Both the position numbers and the translations under genes were made by a program. The notes under the pieces were generated by a model, which was not told the DNA's origin, ran no database searches, and saw only the letters and a program-made list of their open reading frames with translations. A DNA stretch of 38,162 bases from Lachnospiraceae bacterium (GTDB taxonomy: Bacteria > Bacillota > Clostridia > Lachnospirales > Lachnospiraceae), in contig JAFYZH010000087.1 of NCBI GenBank assembly GCA_017548765.1, positions 1 to 38,162 of the forward strand. The letters run 5' to 3'. This document shows, piece by piece, positions 14,460 through 22,467 of this stretch (its first letter is position 1; each line of letters begins with the position of its first letter).

Positions 14460-14942
14460 ATGAAACGATTGGATTATATTTCCTGGGACGAGTATTTCAT
14501 GGGAGTGGCCATGCTGGCTGCCATGCGCTCGAAGGACCCGGGGACGCAGGTCGGCGCCTGCATCGTCAGCCCGGAAAATAAGATCCTCACCGTCGGATAC
14601 AACGGCTTCCCCATCGGCTGCTCGGACGACGAGTTCCCGTGGGACCGTGAGGCAGAGGATCCGTACGACACAAAATACCAGTATGTGACCCATGCGGAGA
14701 TGAACGCGATCCTGAATTTCCGCGGAGGCCGGCTGGATGACGCCCGCGTTTATGTAACACTCTTCCCGTGTAACGAGTGCACGAAGGCGATCATCCAATC
14801 CGGTATCAAGGAGATCATCTACAACTGCGATAAATATGCCGATACGCCGTCCATCCGCGCCAGCAAGCGCATGCTGGATGCCGCCGGCGTGAAGTATCGC
14901 CAATACGAAGCCGGCGGGCGGTTCATCGAACTGCACCTGTAG
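14460..14942 (+). CDS. comEB: dCMP deaminase family protein (ComEB-like)
   Basis: It probably deaminates dCMP to dUMP, feeding thymidylate synthesis in the cytosol. Zinc ligands are visible: HAE in THAEMNAILN (about residue 79) and PCNEC in FPCNECTKAI (about 103-107). The N-terminal RLDYISWDEYFMGVAMLAAMRSKDPGTQVGA is typical. Its 160 residues match family length. AGGAGG overlaps the end of rpiB and lies 5 bases before the ATG. It is the last gene of the operon, closed by a strong terminator. Confidence 0.92.
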   Translation: MKRLDYISWDEYFMGVAMLAAMRSKDPGTQVGACIVSPENKILTVGYNGFPIGCSDDEFPWDREAEDPYDTKYQYVTHAEMNAILNFRGGRLDDARVYVTLFPCNECTKAIIQSGIKEIIYNCDKYADTPSIRASKRMLDAAGVKYRQYEAGGRFIELHL

Positions 14943-14952
14943 GCAGAGACGG

Positions 14953-14988
14953 GCAGGGGAGATGTGAAGCATTTTCCCTGCTTTTTTT
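14953..14988 (+). terminator. Terminator of the Sua5-dCMP deaminase operon
   Basis: GCAGGGGA pairs with TTTTCCCTGC and is followed by seven T residues. A further inverted repeat (AATGGG/CCCATT, about 15004-15030) lies downstream in the leader of the sigma factor gene. Confidence 0.85.
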
Positions 14989-15068
14989 GATTTTTTGTGT
15001 AGGAATGGGTGGCGTAACTGCGTTCCCATTTTGAAGATATCTTTTGATCCCCATGGGAGGTAGCAAAA

Positions 15069-15617
15069 TTGACGCTTTGTTTGATGGCGTTTGACACGCC
15101 GGCGGAGAAGAATTTATTTACCAAACTATACGAACGGTATCAGTACTACATGCTCTATCTGGCCAATGGTATCCTGCAGAACCACTCATTGGCCGAAGAC
15201 GCAGTTCAGGATGCATTTCTTACATTGACCCGCTATATGGACCGCGTAGAGGACGTGGAGTCCCCGCGCACCCGCAACTTTCTGGCGACGATCACGAAGA
15301 GCCGTGCCGTCGACTTGTTGCGAAAAGAGAAACGCTACATGGAGGCGGTCGACATCGATGACGAGAGCTACCGCATCGAGAGTAAGGAAGAGCAGCCGCT
15401 GGAGCAGTTGATCCGCGAGTCGGAGCATGCACAGTTGCGTGCGTGCATTAAAAAACTGACGCCGGAGCACCAAACCGTTTTGGAATTGAAATACGTACAT
15501 GGACTGAAGGAACGCGAGATCGCGGAGATCCTGGGTGTGCCGACGAAGACGGCCGGCATGCGGATCCTGCGGGCACGCGAGAAGCTTCGGGGCATGCTTA
15601 ACGGAAAGGAGGAGTGA
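15069..15617 (+). CDS. ECF-type RNA polymerase sigma factor
   Basis: The 182-residue protein has sigma-70 region 2 (LYLANGILQNHSLAEDAVQDAFLTLTRYM, about residues 29-57; RNFLATITKSRAVDLLRKEKR, about 68-88) and region 4 with a helix-turn-helix (LTPEHQTVLELKYVHGLKEREIAEILGVPTKTAGMRILRAREKL, about 132-176). Region 3 is absent, as in group 4 (ECF) factors. TTG at 15069 is chosen as start because GGGAGG at 15055-15060 has an 8-base gap to it, while ATG 15084 would be 23 bases away. A TTG start suggests low expression. It is followed after 3 nt by a putative anti-sigma factor, the normal pairing. No clear sigma-A promoter was found upstream, so autoregulation is possible. Confidence 0.9.
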   Translation: MTLCLMAFDTPAEKNLFTKLYERYQYYMLYLANGILQNHSLAEDAVQDAFLTLTRYMDRVEDVESPRTRNFLATITKSRAVDLLRKEKRYMEAVDIDDESYRIESKEEQPLEQLIRESEHAQLRACIKKLTPEHQTVLELKYVHGLKEREIAEILGVPTKTAGMRILRAREKLRGMLNGKEE

Positions 15618-15620
15618 GTC

Positions 15621-16577
15621 ATGATGAGTGAAGACGAATTAATGAAACAGGCGTTGGAAGACGAACTGGAAGATTCCTATCAGGAGTACCTGACGTATGC
15701 GCTGAAAGGCGAAACGCAGGACCTTATGCAGACGAGCTCCGAATTCCGCCATAATATGGAGGCGATGTGCCGGGAGGCTGAGAACACCGAATCCAAGGTC
15801 GTTCAGGTAAAGCCGAAAAAGAATAAACTCGCTTTCCGCGTGAAACTCATTTCCGGCCTGGCTGCCGCGGCTGCCGTGATCCTGCTTTGTGTTGCCGGCG
15901 TGAGTATGCTCAATAGAGGCTTGGTGTATGAGGATAGATCTGACAGCCAAAATCTGATCGCACAGAATGACCCTGAACAGAACATCAGAGAAGAATTCGC
16001 TGCAGGCACGAAAGCGATCACGGCAGATATCACGGGCGATGTACCGGAGGGAGATAAGAAAAACGGATACGACCAGCTGACAGATCACCAACCCTATCCT
16101 GCAGTCGCAGCCGAAACAAGCACAGGATCGAAAACTCAGACCGTGGAAAGCATGCTCTATCGTACGGAATTTGTTGCGCTGCAGAAGGAAAATGAAGAGA
16201 ATAACGCAGTTGACGGCTTACCGGGCAGCGAGAGCAGCCACCTTAGTTTGAATCCGACCCGAAGGGCTGATCATGGTGGCGGAACCTTTTCCAATGATGG
16301 TGGCTCAGATCCGGCGGAGGGTTTGCCGGTACAGATCGAGGTATTCCTCGCCGCTGATGATGGCGTCGTACCGTCGAAGATCCTCGCACTCTATGTGGAA
16401 GGCACCCGCGTATCATTTTCCGAGACCTCAAGGCAGGAGCAGGTGGATGGCGCCCTGGTCCAGCTGGAATATCGAGAGACATCCGATCAGGAAACAGCGC
16501 CGAAAGAAGGCCGAAACATCATCCTGATCGTGCTCTACGGGGACCGACGGCAGATCCTGCTTTATCGCATCGTGTAA
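15621..16577 (+). CDS. Putative membrane-bound anti-sigma factor
   Basis: This 318-residue protein has a cytosolic N-terminal part (residues 1-74, acidic then basic KPKKNKLAFRVK), a single TM segment at about 75-96 (LISGLAAAAAVILLCVAGVSML) and an extracellular part of about 220 residues without recognised domains; the last 100 residues look beta-rich. No zinc-binding HxxxCxxC motif is seen. The role is inferred from topology and from its place 3 nt behind the ECF sigma gene. AGGAGG lies 8 bases before ATG 15621; a second ATG follows at 15624. Confidence 0.65.
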   Translation: MMSEDELMKQALEDELEDSYQEYLTYALKGETQDLMQTSSEFRHNMEAMCREAENTESKVVQVKPKKNKLAFRVKLISGLAAAAAVILLCVAGVSMLNRGLVYEDRSDSQNLIAQNDPEQNIREEFAAGTKAITADITGDVPEGDKKNGYDQLTDHQPYPAVAAETSTGSKTQTVESMLYRTEFVALQKENEENNAVDGLPGSESSHLSLNPTRRADHGGGTFSNDGGSDPAEGLPVQIEVFLAADDGVVPSKILALYVEGTRVSFSETSRQEQVDGALVQLEYRETSDQETAPKEGRNIILIVLYGDRRQILLYRIV

Positions 16578-16621
16578 GGGCATCTGACATACAAAAAACA
16601 ATATACGGACAATAAATGCAA

Positions 16622-16668
16622 AACGCTTGTGTACGGTGGTTTCCGTCCGCAAGCGTTATTGCTTTTTC
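16622..16668 (+). terminator. Terminator of the sigma/anti-sigma unit
   Basis: AACGCTTG pairs with CAAGCGTT across a long loop (itself containing ACGG/CCGT), followed by ATTGCTTTTTC. The next promoter begins at its end. Confidence 0.75.
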
Positions 16669-16697
16669 TTGACTTTTTCGTCTCAAAATTCTATAAT
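16669..16697 (+). promoter_or_regulatory. Promoter of the five-gene membrane operon
   Basis: TTGACT at 16669-16674 and TATAAT at 16692-16697 with a 17-bp spacer, close to sigma-A consensus. The leader is about 40 nt. The operon is therefore separately transcribed from the ECF sigma pair. Confidence 0.85.
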
Positions 16698-16744
16698 GTA
16701 TACGGGTAAGTGTCTATAAACCCGGGAAGTAAGGAAACAGGGAT

Positions 16745-17374
16745 ATGGTATACGATAAAGGTACAGTAGCAACTCAGGGACCGTCCGTAGCAGATCTGGA
16801 GAAGGACCTGAATTATTATAGGACCGAGTTAGAGGTCGTACAACTGAAGAAGGCAGAAGCGATCACGTATTCCTTGAAGATGGCAGTGCTGGTCGTAGTC
16901 GCATTGGCCCTCACGATCCTCGCGGATAGAATGATGAAGAAGAATGAGGCCTTTCATATTCCGGGCGTCATGCTCATCGTATTTTGCGTCGCGGCGATCG
17001 GGTTCGGCATGCTGATGCTGATCGTGCGGGTACCCATGATCGTATCACAGCGTCATGTGGATACCGGCGTGATGATGCATCCGGCTGCGTTGAAGCATGA
17101 CTATGAGTGCATCATCATGGAAAAGGAAAAGCTTCTGGCGCAGGCGAAGGAGAGAGAAGAGCAGATCGCCTTCAGTTCGGAAGCGCGCGAGATCGAATTC
17201 GAGGCGGAGCGTCAGATGGCGGCTGCCGAATATGGTTTCGGCCAGAACCTGCAGTTAGGGGACGAAAGCGGGATCTCCGAGGACGACACATTCGGACTGA
17301 CCATTTCGTTGGAAGATGCGCTTTCCGAGATCGATAGTTTTACGGAAGAAGAGGAAGAAGTAACAGCGGAATAA
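16745..17374 (+). CDS. Membrane protein 1 of the LEDA-motif operon
   Basis: I do not recognise this family. The 209 residues comprise an N-terminal predicted coiled coil (about 15-43), TM1 (about 44-62), a short outside loop of about 12 residues, TM2 (about 72-94), a long charged cytosolic helix (about 110-170, EKEKLLAQAKEREEQIAF...EAERQMAAAEYGF) and a linker. It ends with GLTISLEDALSEIDSF at about 184-199 and an acidic tail. Both ends are predicted to be cytosolic. The C-terminal motif is almost identical to that of the third gene in this operon and similar to the ends of the other three. It is the first gene after the promoter at 16669; the next gene follows after 20 nt. Confidence 0.85.
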   Translation: MVYDKGTVATQGPSVADLEKDLNYYRTELEVVQLKKAEAITYSLKMAVLVVVALALTILADRMMKKNEAFHIPGVMLIVFCVAAIGFGMLMLIVRVPMIVSQRHVDTGVMMHPAALKHDYECIIMEKEKLLAQAKEREEQIAFSSEAREIEFEAERQMAAAEYGFGQNLQLGDESGISEDDTFGLTISLEDALSEIDSFTEEEEEVTAE

Positions 17375-17394
17375 GGTTCATCAGGGGAAATAAA

Positions 17395-18045
17395 ATGGCG
17401 ATTTTAGGGGATCGTGTTGCGCAGCAACAGTATTTGATACGCAAGGAGGCACTGGATAAACAGGAGTTCGCGCTTAAAGACGCCGAACGGGAACACCGTC
17501 GATATCGTATGTGGTTCATCGCAAGCCTGATCATCATGTTGGGCTTGTATTATCTGACAAACATACAGGACGTCTTCGAGATCGAGAAGGTTAAGAAGGA
17601 TGACTCCATGGAGTATGCCCTGTTCATGGGCGGTTTCACCATGGTGTTGGTATGGGTCTATGTGACCTATGCCTTGATCCTGTTCTTCGGTGTGATCGCA
17701 TGTGTAGGTTTGTATCGCACGTTGGTCGTGCGGGATGGAGTGGACGGACGCCGGATGTTTTATGTGGCGTATGTCAAACTCCAAAAACAACGGATCCTGC
17801 AGGCTCGTGAGGCGATGGTCGAACAGAAGAGCCGCGCCCGCGAGGAACGGGAGCGCGCCGAGATGGCGACGAAACTGCAGATGGACAGTTTCATTGCGAT
17901 GAAGAACCGCAATGACGGACAGATGGTGACGGAAGACCTGAAACCGAAGGCGGACGGCATTGCCCGCGATTCCAACGGAAACCTGGTCATCCCGATCGAG
18001 GACGCGATACGCTCCATCTATGGTGAAGACGACGATTTAGAGTAA
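17395..18045 (+). CDS. Membrane protein 2 of the LEDA-motif operon
   Basis: The family is unknown. The 216 residues have the same plan as gene 1: N-terminal basic/coiled segment (QQQYLIRKEALDKQEFALKD), TM1 at about 39-57, an outside loop of about 22 residues, TM2 at about 80-107, a cytosolic charged helix (LQKQRILQAREAMVEQKSRA then REERERAEMATKLQ) and a C-terminal motif NLVIPIEDAIRSIYGEDDDLE-type at 196-216. The motif differs from gene 1 by Pro for Ser before the hydrophobic-Glu-Asp-Ala core. Spacing to the third gene is 15 nt. GGGGAAATAAA before ATG is a modest ribosome binding site. Confidence 0.85.
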   Translation: MAILGDRVAQQQYLIRKEALDKQEFALKDAEREHRRYRMWFIASLIIMLGLYYLTNIQDVFEIEKVKKDDSMEYALFMGGFTMVLVWVYVTYALILFFGVIACVGLYRTLVVRDGVDGRRMFYVAYVKLQKQRILQAREAMVEQKSRAREERERAEMATKLQMDSFIAMKNRNDGQMVTEDLKPKADGIARDSNGNLVIPIEDAIRSIYGEDDDLE

Positions 18046-18060
18046 GGGGATGTGGATAGA

Positions 18061-20151
18061 ATGGATGAAACCGGTATAAGCAAAGCCGAACAGGTCACCC
18101 TGCTAAAAGGGCTGATCGAAGAGGGGGTCCGGCAGAAGAGAGAGATAGTTTTCAAGCACCGGGAAGCATTCGAAGAGATGCTGCGCTATGGTGTCCTGAT
18201 CGCATTTCTCATCAGTATAGGATTGGTGAGCATTCTCCGGGATGCTCTGGTCTCCCACGGACTCAAATCCAGGGATGCGACCAGTCTGGTCGCCGGGCAT
18301 TTGCTCGGAGGCTTTTTGGATATTTTCTTTTTTATCATTGCTATCGTAGTGATCGCTTTCGGATGCATGTTTTTGCGTGCTTTTTCGAAGTATGCGAGCC
18401 CGATCCGCATGAAGGACGGGACCGAGCTGTCCTTTAAGGAGGCGGCTGCAGCGATCGACAGCCAGACCAAAAGAAATTTCCGGAAACTCATCGAGATCCG
18501 CCAGGGCATGACGCCCGCGGAAGCGGATGCCTCACGTATAGAACCGTATCGTTTTGACACGGTAAATACGGGATATTATACGGATGCGGTGCGTTTGACC
18601 GTCCCTCAGATCGAGAAGAATAAAGGGGAGATAAATGAACGCCGGGAAAATGTAGTCCGTGACCTGGATGAGATCCGGGTCCACCGGAAAGCGAACATGC
18701 AGTTGATGATCATCGCGACCGCGGCTGCTGTTGCATCCCGTATCCTGGACGGCCCGATCGCTAACTTTTTACCGACCGAGTTTTGGAAGATATGGATGGT
18801 GCTCTCGTACCTGATCTTCTATGCGGGCATCATTTTCGCGGTGTTTTACGGTATCCGCTTTCTTTACGAGAGGAAGGATAACCGTATGATCTCGTCGATC
18901 ACATTGATCGACCGGTATGAGACTACGATCGAAAACTATAACTACCTTCTTACAGACATTGAATTCATGCTGGTCTGCGCACAGAGACGTAAAGATCCTT
19001 CATGGAATAAGCCCGTGATCGATGTTAACGAAACGAAGACGATCTCCATGGCCGAACTGACCGAGGCGGTCGCTGAGGCTGAAAGTGCATGGCAGGCATC
19101 GAAGGATGAGGTCCGGTCCGGCTCTATGAACGGGGCTGAACCCAAAGCTGCCCAAAAGGAGAATCCATACGATCTTTCCTATGGCAGCGCCAATATCGAT
19201 ATAGGTCTTTCCGGCTCATTTGCCGCATCCGGGGCAGAGCCGATCGATCTTATGCCGGGCATGGGAAGTCCGGCGAGTCCGCAGGAGCGTAAAGACGAGC
19301 CTTCCGGTGTGCAGGAAGAGGGCGATGTCGAGCGCACGGCGCCGAAGGCAGAAGAGCCTAAAGCGGTTGAAGAAGCGGATACGATCGATGCAGCAGAAGC
19401 GATGTCCGAAGTGAAAACCGAGGAACAGAGCGAAGAAGAGATCGCTGCGGAAGAGAAGAAAAAACTGGAGGAATATATGCGGGATTTGAAGAAAAGGGCA
19501 CAGGAAGAAGCAGAGTTTTCTGCTGAGTTGGAAAACGAGATGGAGAGGATCCGTCGGATGCCACAGGAGGAGATCGTTGAAGAAAAAACGGAAGCTCCGC
19601 AGCATCCGGCCAGCAGCAATCTGTTCTATTATCCGACTGCGGATTCACGTGAGCAGTCACCCTACGTGGAGCAGGAAGAAGCAGGAAACAGTTATATCAA
19701 TCATTCCGCTCATGCGGCAGCGGAACTGGCGGGAGATGAACCCGCAGCATTCCGCCATCGCACAGGCGGTGAGAAGGATAAATACAACTATGACGGCCGT
19801 CCGAAGAAGTCGACGGTACTCCGTCGGGCAGCCATGTCGTCCGATCAGGATCCGGTAGCACCTGTAGAGGTTTCTGAGCAGGAGATCCCGATCCGTCCCG
19901 CGACGGAAGAGCCGAAGGAAGAAGAGAAGAAAGCCAGCCTGCGTACCAGCGACGAATTCACGTCGACCATGACCGAGCATATCCGTTCCCTTCAGGAAGA
20001 GTATGGGAAGAAGGAAACCGGTTCGCTCGATCTCAGGAACGCTTCGACCGGGGAGGGGTCGCACGTTCGCATGGACCGTGATCAGGGTCTTACCATTTCG
20101 CTGGAAGATGCGCTGAAAGACCTCGAGTCATTTACAGACGACGAGGAATGA
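18061..20151 (+). CDS. Membrane protein 3 of the LEDA-motif operon (double hairpin, long acidic tail)
   Basis: The family is unknown. This is the largest member (696 residues). It contains two TM hairpins, about residues 44-59 with 83-105 and about 218-235 with 247-268, each followed by a charged helix, so it looks like two copies of the module of its neighbours fused. Residues from about 360 to 670 are strongly acidic and low in hydrophobics (many EEKK, AEEPK, EETE runs), probably disordered and coiled-coil in part. It ends with GLTISLEDALKDLESFTDDEE at 676-696, nearly the same as gene 1. A related-looking segment TISMAELTEAVAEAE occurs after the second hairpin. AGGGGA at 18045-18050 lies 10 bases before ATG 18061, which is preferred over GTG 18052. 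Confidence 0.85.
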   Translation: MDETGISKAEQVTLLKGLIEEGVRQKREIVFKHREAFEEMLRYGVLIAFLISIGLVSILRDALVSHGLKSRDATSLVAGHLLGGFLDIFFFIIAIVVIAFGCMFLRAFSKYASPIRMKDGTELSFKEAAAAIDSQTKRNFRKLIEIRQGMTPAEADASRIEPYRFDTVNTGYYTDAVRLTVPQIEKNKGEINERRENVVRDLDEIRVHRKANMQLMIIATAAAVASRILDGPIANFLPTEFWKIWMVLSYLIFYAGIIFAVFYGIRFLYERKDNRMISSITLIDRYETTIENYNYLLTDIEFMLVCAQRRKDPSWNKPVIDVNETKTISMAELTEAVAEAESAWQASKDEVRSGSMNGAEPKAAQKENPYDLSYGSANIDIGLSGSFAASGAEPIDLMPGMGSPASPQERKDEPSGVQEEGDVERTAPKAEEPKAVEEADTIDAAEAMSEVKTEEQSEEEIAAEEKKKLEEYMRDLKKRAQEEAEFSAELENEMERIRRMPQEEIVEEKTEAPQHPASSNLFYYPTADSREQSPYVEQEEAGNSYINHSAHAAAELAGDEPAAFRHRTGGEKDKYNYDGRPKKSTVLRRAAMSSDQDPVAPVEVSEQEIPIRPATEEPKEEEKKASLRTSDEFTSTMTEHIRSLQEEYGKKETGSLDLRNASTGEGSHVRMDRDQGLTISLEDALKDLESFTDDEE

Positions 20152-20196
20152 GCAATCTTATAGGAAAATGAAAAAACGGGAATTGAAACAAGAAGC

Positions 20197-20829
20197 ATGA
20201 ATTTGGATTACGCTAAACATCAACAAATGATCCGCGAAACGCATGATAAGCTGGTGGATCATGAAGAAGAGTATTCGAGTGCGGTAAAAACGCACGAAAA
20301 ACAAACCCATAACATACTGATGTGCACGATCGCGATCGTCGTATTGCTGGTCGTCACGGGCATCTTCCGGTTAATGGATGATGGTGTGCAAAGCTACGAT
20401 AAAAAGAACGTAGTCGGCGTGGCCGGGGAGATGACCCTCATCGGGTATGGACTGACATCGGTCGCCAAATACATAATGTACGCCGGCATCATTGTCCTGG
20501 GAGTCATTATCATCATCAACCTGCGGAGGCGGTTTTTCTACATCGATCCGGTCAGCCGTGACCGACAGAGTTACGCGCAGTTCGTGGTCCTTCAGGAGGA
20601 AGTGATCCGAAGACTCCGGGCGGAGGAGAAGAAACTCGAAGAAGAGGCGAGGGCCATGGAGCAGGCTGCGAAGCAGGCAGCATTGACCGAAGACAAAAAG
20701 ACGTTCGGAGACCGGCCGGAGGAGAACTTGTTTTCCGAGACCGGCGTGATGGACGGGGTCAGCAATACCGATGGAGATCTGGTGTTATCCATAGAAGATG
20801 CATGGGATAGCATCCGAGAGGAGGAGTAA
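20197..20829 (+). CDS. Membrane protein 4 of the LEDA-motif operon
   Basis: The family is unknown. The 210 residues have an N-terminal helix (HQQMIRETHDKLVDHEEEYS), TM1 at about 39-58, an outside loop of about 28 residues, TM2 at about 88-108, then RRRFFYIDPVSRDRQSYAQF and a long charged helix (EEVIRRLRAEEKKLEEEARA). It ends with DLVLSIEDAWDSIREEE at 194-210. The segment after TM2 aligns with that of gene 5 (RRxF..YDP...Y), direct evidence of shared ancestry between these two. The gap from gene 3 is 45 nt with no terminator, and the ribosome binding site (AAGAAG) is weak. Confidence 0.85.
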   Translation: MNLDYAKHQQMIRETHDKLVDHEEEYSSAVKTHEKQTHNILMCTIAIVVLLVVTGIFRLMDDGVQSYDKKNVVGVAGEMTLIGYGLTSVAKYIMYAGIIVLGVIIIINLRRRFFYIDPVSRDRQSYAQFVVLQEEVIRRLRAEEKKLEEEARAMEQAAKQAALTEDKKTFGDRPEENLFSETGVMDGVSNTDGDLVLSIEDAWDSIREEE

Positions 20830-20830
20830 T

Positions 20831-21433
20831 ATGAAAATCAACAAAAGCAATCTGAAAGATGTCGATCTGCAACGTATCAAGAAGATGGTCTCGAACCTTG
20901 AGATCGCGCGCGTAGAGATCAAAAAGAACCGCGTCAGGGAGATCTTCCGTGTAATTTTCTACGTTGTGCTCGTATTTGCGCTTTTCTTCTCTTGGGCTGT
21001 TTCGGACTACATGGACGAATATCGCCAAAATGATATGGCTTTTGTGGCCAATATGTTCGGCACATTGATCATTATTCTTTTGATCGCCCTCGTGGTGATG
21101 ATCATCATGACCGTCCGCCGTATCTTCGTCGTTTACGATCCGTACAACAACCAGTGGTTGCGGTATGAACACGTTATCAAGAAGTACGATGAGAAGATCA
21201 AGAGACAGCAGATGATCCTGGACCTGGCAGAAGGTAAGAAAGTATCTGCCGAAGGCCTGAATGAAAACGGTGAGAAACTCAATGTGGAGATCCTCAACCA
21301 GGAGCTGGACGAACCGGTGAAGGAATGGAAGATCTTCGAGGAAGAGGGCGAGGTCATTTACGAGGAAGTCATCCATGATTCCACGACGATGTCGATGGAA
21401 GAGGTGGCCGAACTGCTTCGCGAGGATGATTGA
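20831..21433 (+). CDS. Membrane protein 5 of the LEDA-motif operon
   Basis: The family is unknown. The 200 residues start with a basic helical N-terminus (DLQRIKKMVSNLEIARVEIK), TM1 at about 40-58, a short outside loop, TM2 at about 74-95, RRIFVVYDPYNNQWLRYEHV and a charged helix (KKYDEKIKRQQMILDLAEGK). It ends with TTMSMEEVAELLREDD at 185-200, the most diverged version of the shared C-terminal motif. GAGGAGG just upstream and a 1-nt gap from gene 4 support ATG 20831 and tight translational coupling. It is the last gene before the rplM promoter; no terminator is evident between them. Confidence 0.85.
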   Translation: MKINKSNLKDVDLQRIKKMVSNLEIARVEIKKNRVREIFRVIFYVVLVFALFFSWAVSDYMDEYRQNDMAFVANMFGTLIIILLIALVVMIIMTVRRIFVVYDPYNNQWLRYEHVIKKYDEKIKRQQMILDLAEGKKVSAEGLNENGEKLNVEILNQELDEPVKEWKIFEEEGEVIYEEVIHDSTTMSMEEVAELLREDD

Positions 21434-21453
21434 AAAAAAGTATAGAAAACCGC

Positions 21454-21482
21454 TTGACATATGTCAGCGGCTGTTATATAAT
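21454..21482 (+). promoter_or_regulatory. Consensus promoter of rplM-rpsI
   Basis: TTGACA at 21454-21459 and TATAAT at 21477-21482 are both perfect with a 17-bp spacer, as expected for a ribosomal protein operon. Confidence 0.92.
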
Positions 21483-21489
21483 CCTTTAA

Positions 21490-21622
21490 TGTGACGTCTT
21501 CTGCGGTGAAGTCGCCCGGTATACCATGCCCCGGAATATCAGGTGAGCTTATGCGGGACTCGACACGAAGTAAACGAATGACAAAAACACGGTTTTCCGT
21601 GCTACCATAATGGAGGTTAACC
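21490..21622 (+). promoter_or_regulatory. Long 5' leader of rplM, possible autoregulatory structure
   Basis: About 130 nt separate the promoter and rplM. The leader can form stems, the clearest being CACGG/CCGTG around TTTT at about 21591-21603 just before the GGAGG. L13 leaders that regulate rplM-rpsI are known in Firmicutes, and position fits, but I cannot match the consensus by eye. Confidence 0.4.
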
Positions 21623-21623
21623 A

Positions 21624-22052
21624 ATGAAGAGTTTCATGGCCAGTCCGGCTACGATTGAAAGAAAATGGTATGTAGTTGATGCAGCCGGTTGTACACTGGG
21701 ACGTTTGACATCCGGTGTTGCCGCTGTTTTAAGAGGAAAGAATAAGCCTACTTTTACACCTCACATCGATACAGGTGACTATGTGATCGTTATCAACGCT
21801 GAGAAGATCAAGGTTACCGGTAAGAAACTGGATCAGAAGATCTATTACAGCCACTCCGATTATCCGGGTGGAATGAGAGAGACAACCTTAAGAGAGATGC
21901 TTGCTAAGAAGCCTGAGAAGGTGATCGAGCTTGCCGTACACGGTATGCTTCCGAAGGGACCTTTGGGCAGACAGATGATCAAGAAGCTTCATGTAGTTGC
22001 CGGTGAGGAGCATCCTTACGCAGCTCAGAAGCCCGAAGTATTGACATTCTAA
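21624..22052 (+). CDS. rplM: 50S ribosomal protein L13
   Basis: The 142-residue product is a full-length L13: [21 protein letters not shown] near the N-terminus, the [16 protein letters not shown] segment, [12 protein letters not shown], and [14 protein letters not shown] near the C-terminus. It binds 23S rRNA early in large-subunit assembly. It uses highly biased codons (AAG, GGT, CTT). GGAGG precedes ATG at 21624. rpsI follows after 25 nt. Confidence 0.98.
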   Translation: MKSFMASPATIERKWYVVDAAGCTLGRLTSGVAAVLRGKNKPTFTPHIDTGDYVIVINAEKIKVTGKKLDQKIYYSHSDYPGGMRETTLREMLAKKPEKVIELAVHGMLPKGPLGRQMIKKLHVVAGEEHPYAAQKPEVLTF

Positions 22053-22077
22053 TTGAGGTTGAAAGGAGAGTAATAAG

Positions 22078-22467
22078 ATGGCAGATAAGTTTTACGGCAC
22101 AGGCAGAAGAAAGAAGAGCATTGCCCGTGTATATATTACGCCCGGTACAGGTGTTGTTACGATCAACAAGCGTCCTATGGACGAGTATTTCGGCCTTGAG
22201 ACCTTGAAGGTTATCGTTCGTCAGCCCCTCGCAGCTACCGAGAATACAGAGAAGTTCGACGTACTCGTAAACGTACGCGGCGGCGGTATCTCCGGCCAGG
22301 CCGGTGCGATCCGTCACGGTATCGCAAGAGCGCTCTGCAAGGCAGACGCTGAATTCCGTCCCATTCTTAAGAAGGCAGGTTTCCTGACCCGTGATCCTCG
22401 TATGAAGGAAAGAAAGAAGTACGGTTTGAAAGCAGCGAGACGTGCACCTCAGTTCTCTAAGAGATAA
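22078..22467 (+). CDS. rpsI: 30S ribosomal protein S9
   Basis: The 129-residue protein is a complete S9: [19 protein letters not shown] at the start, [21 protein letters not shown] in the middle, and [17 protein letters not shown] at the end. The Arg/Lys-rich C-terminal tail reaches the P-site tRNA in the ribosome. AAAGGAGAG precedes ATG 22078. A second copy of the terminal Gln-Phe-Ser-Lys-Arg-stop codons is present 165 bp downstream (see separate entry). Confidence 0.98.
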   Translation: MADKFYGTGRRKKSIARVYITPGTGVVTINKRPMDEYFGLETLKVIVRQPLAATENTEKFDVLVNVRGGGISGQAGAIRHGIARALCKADAEFRPILKKAGFLTRDPRMKERKKYGLKAARRAPQFSKR

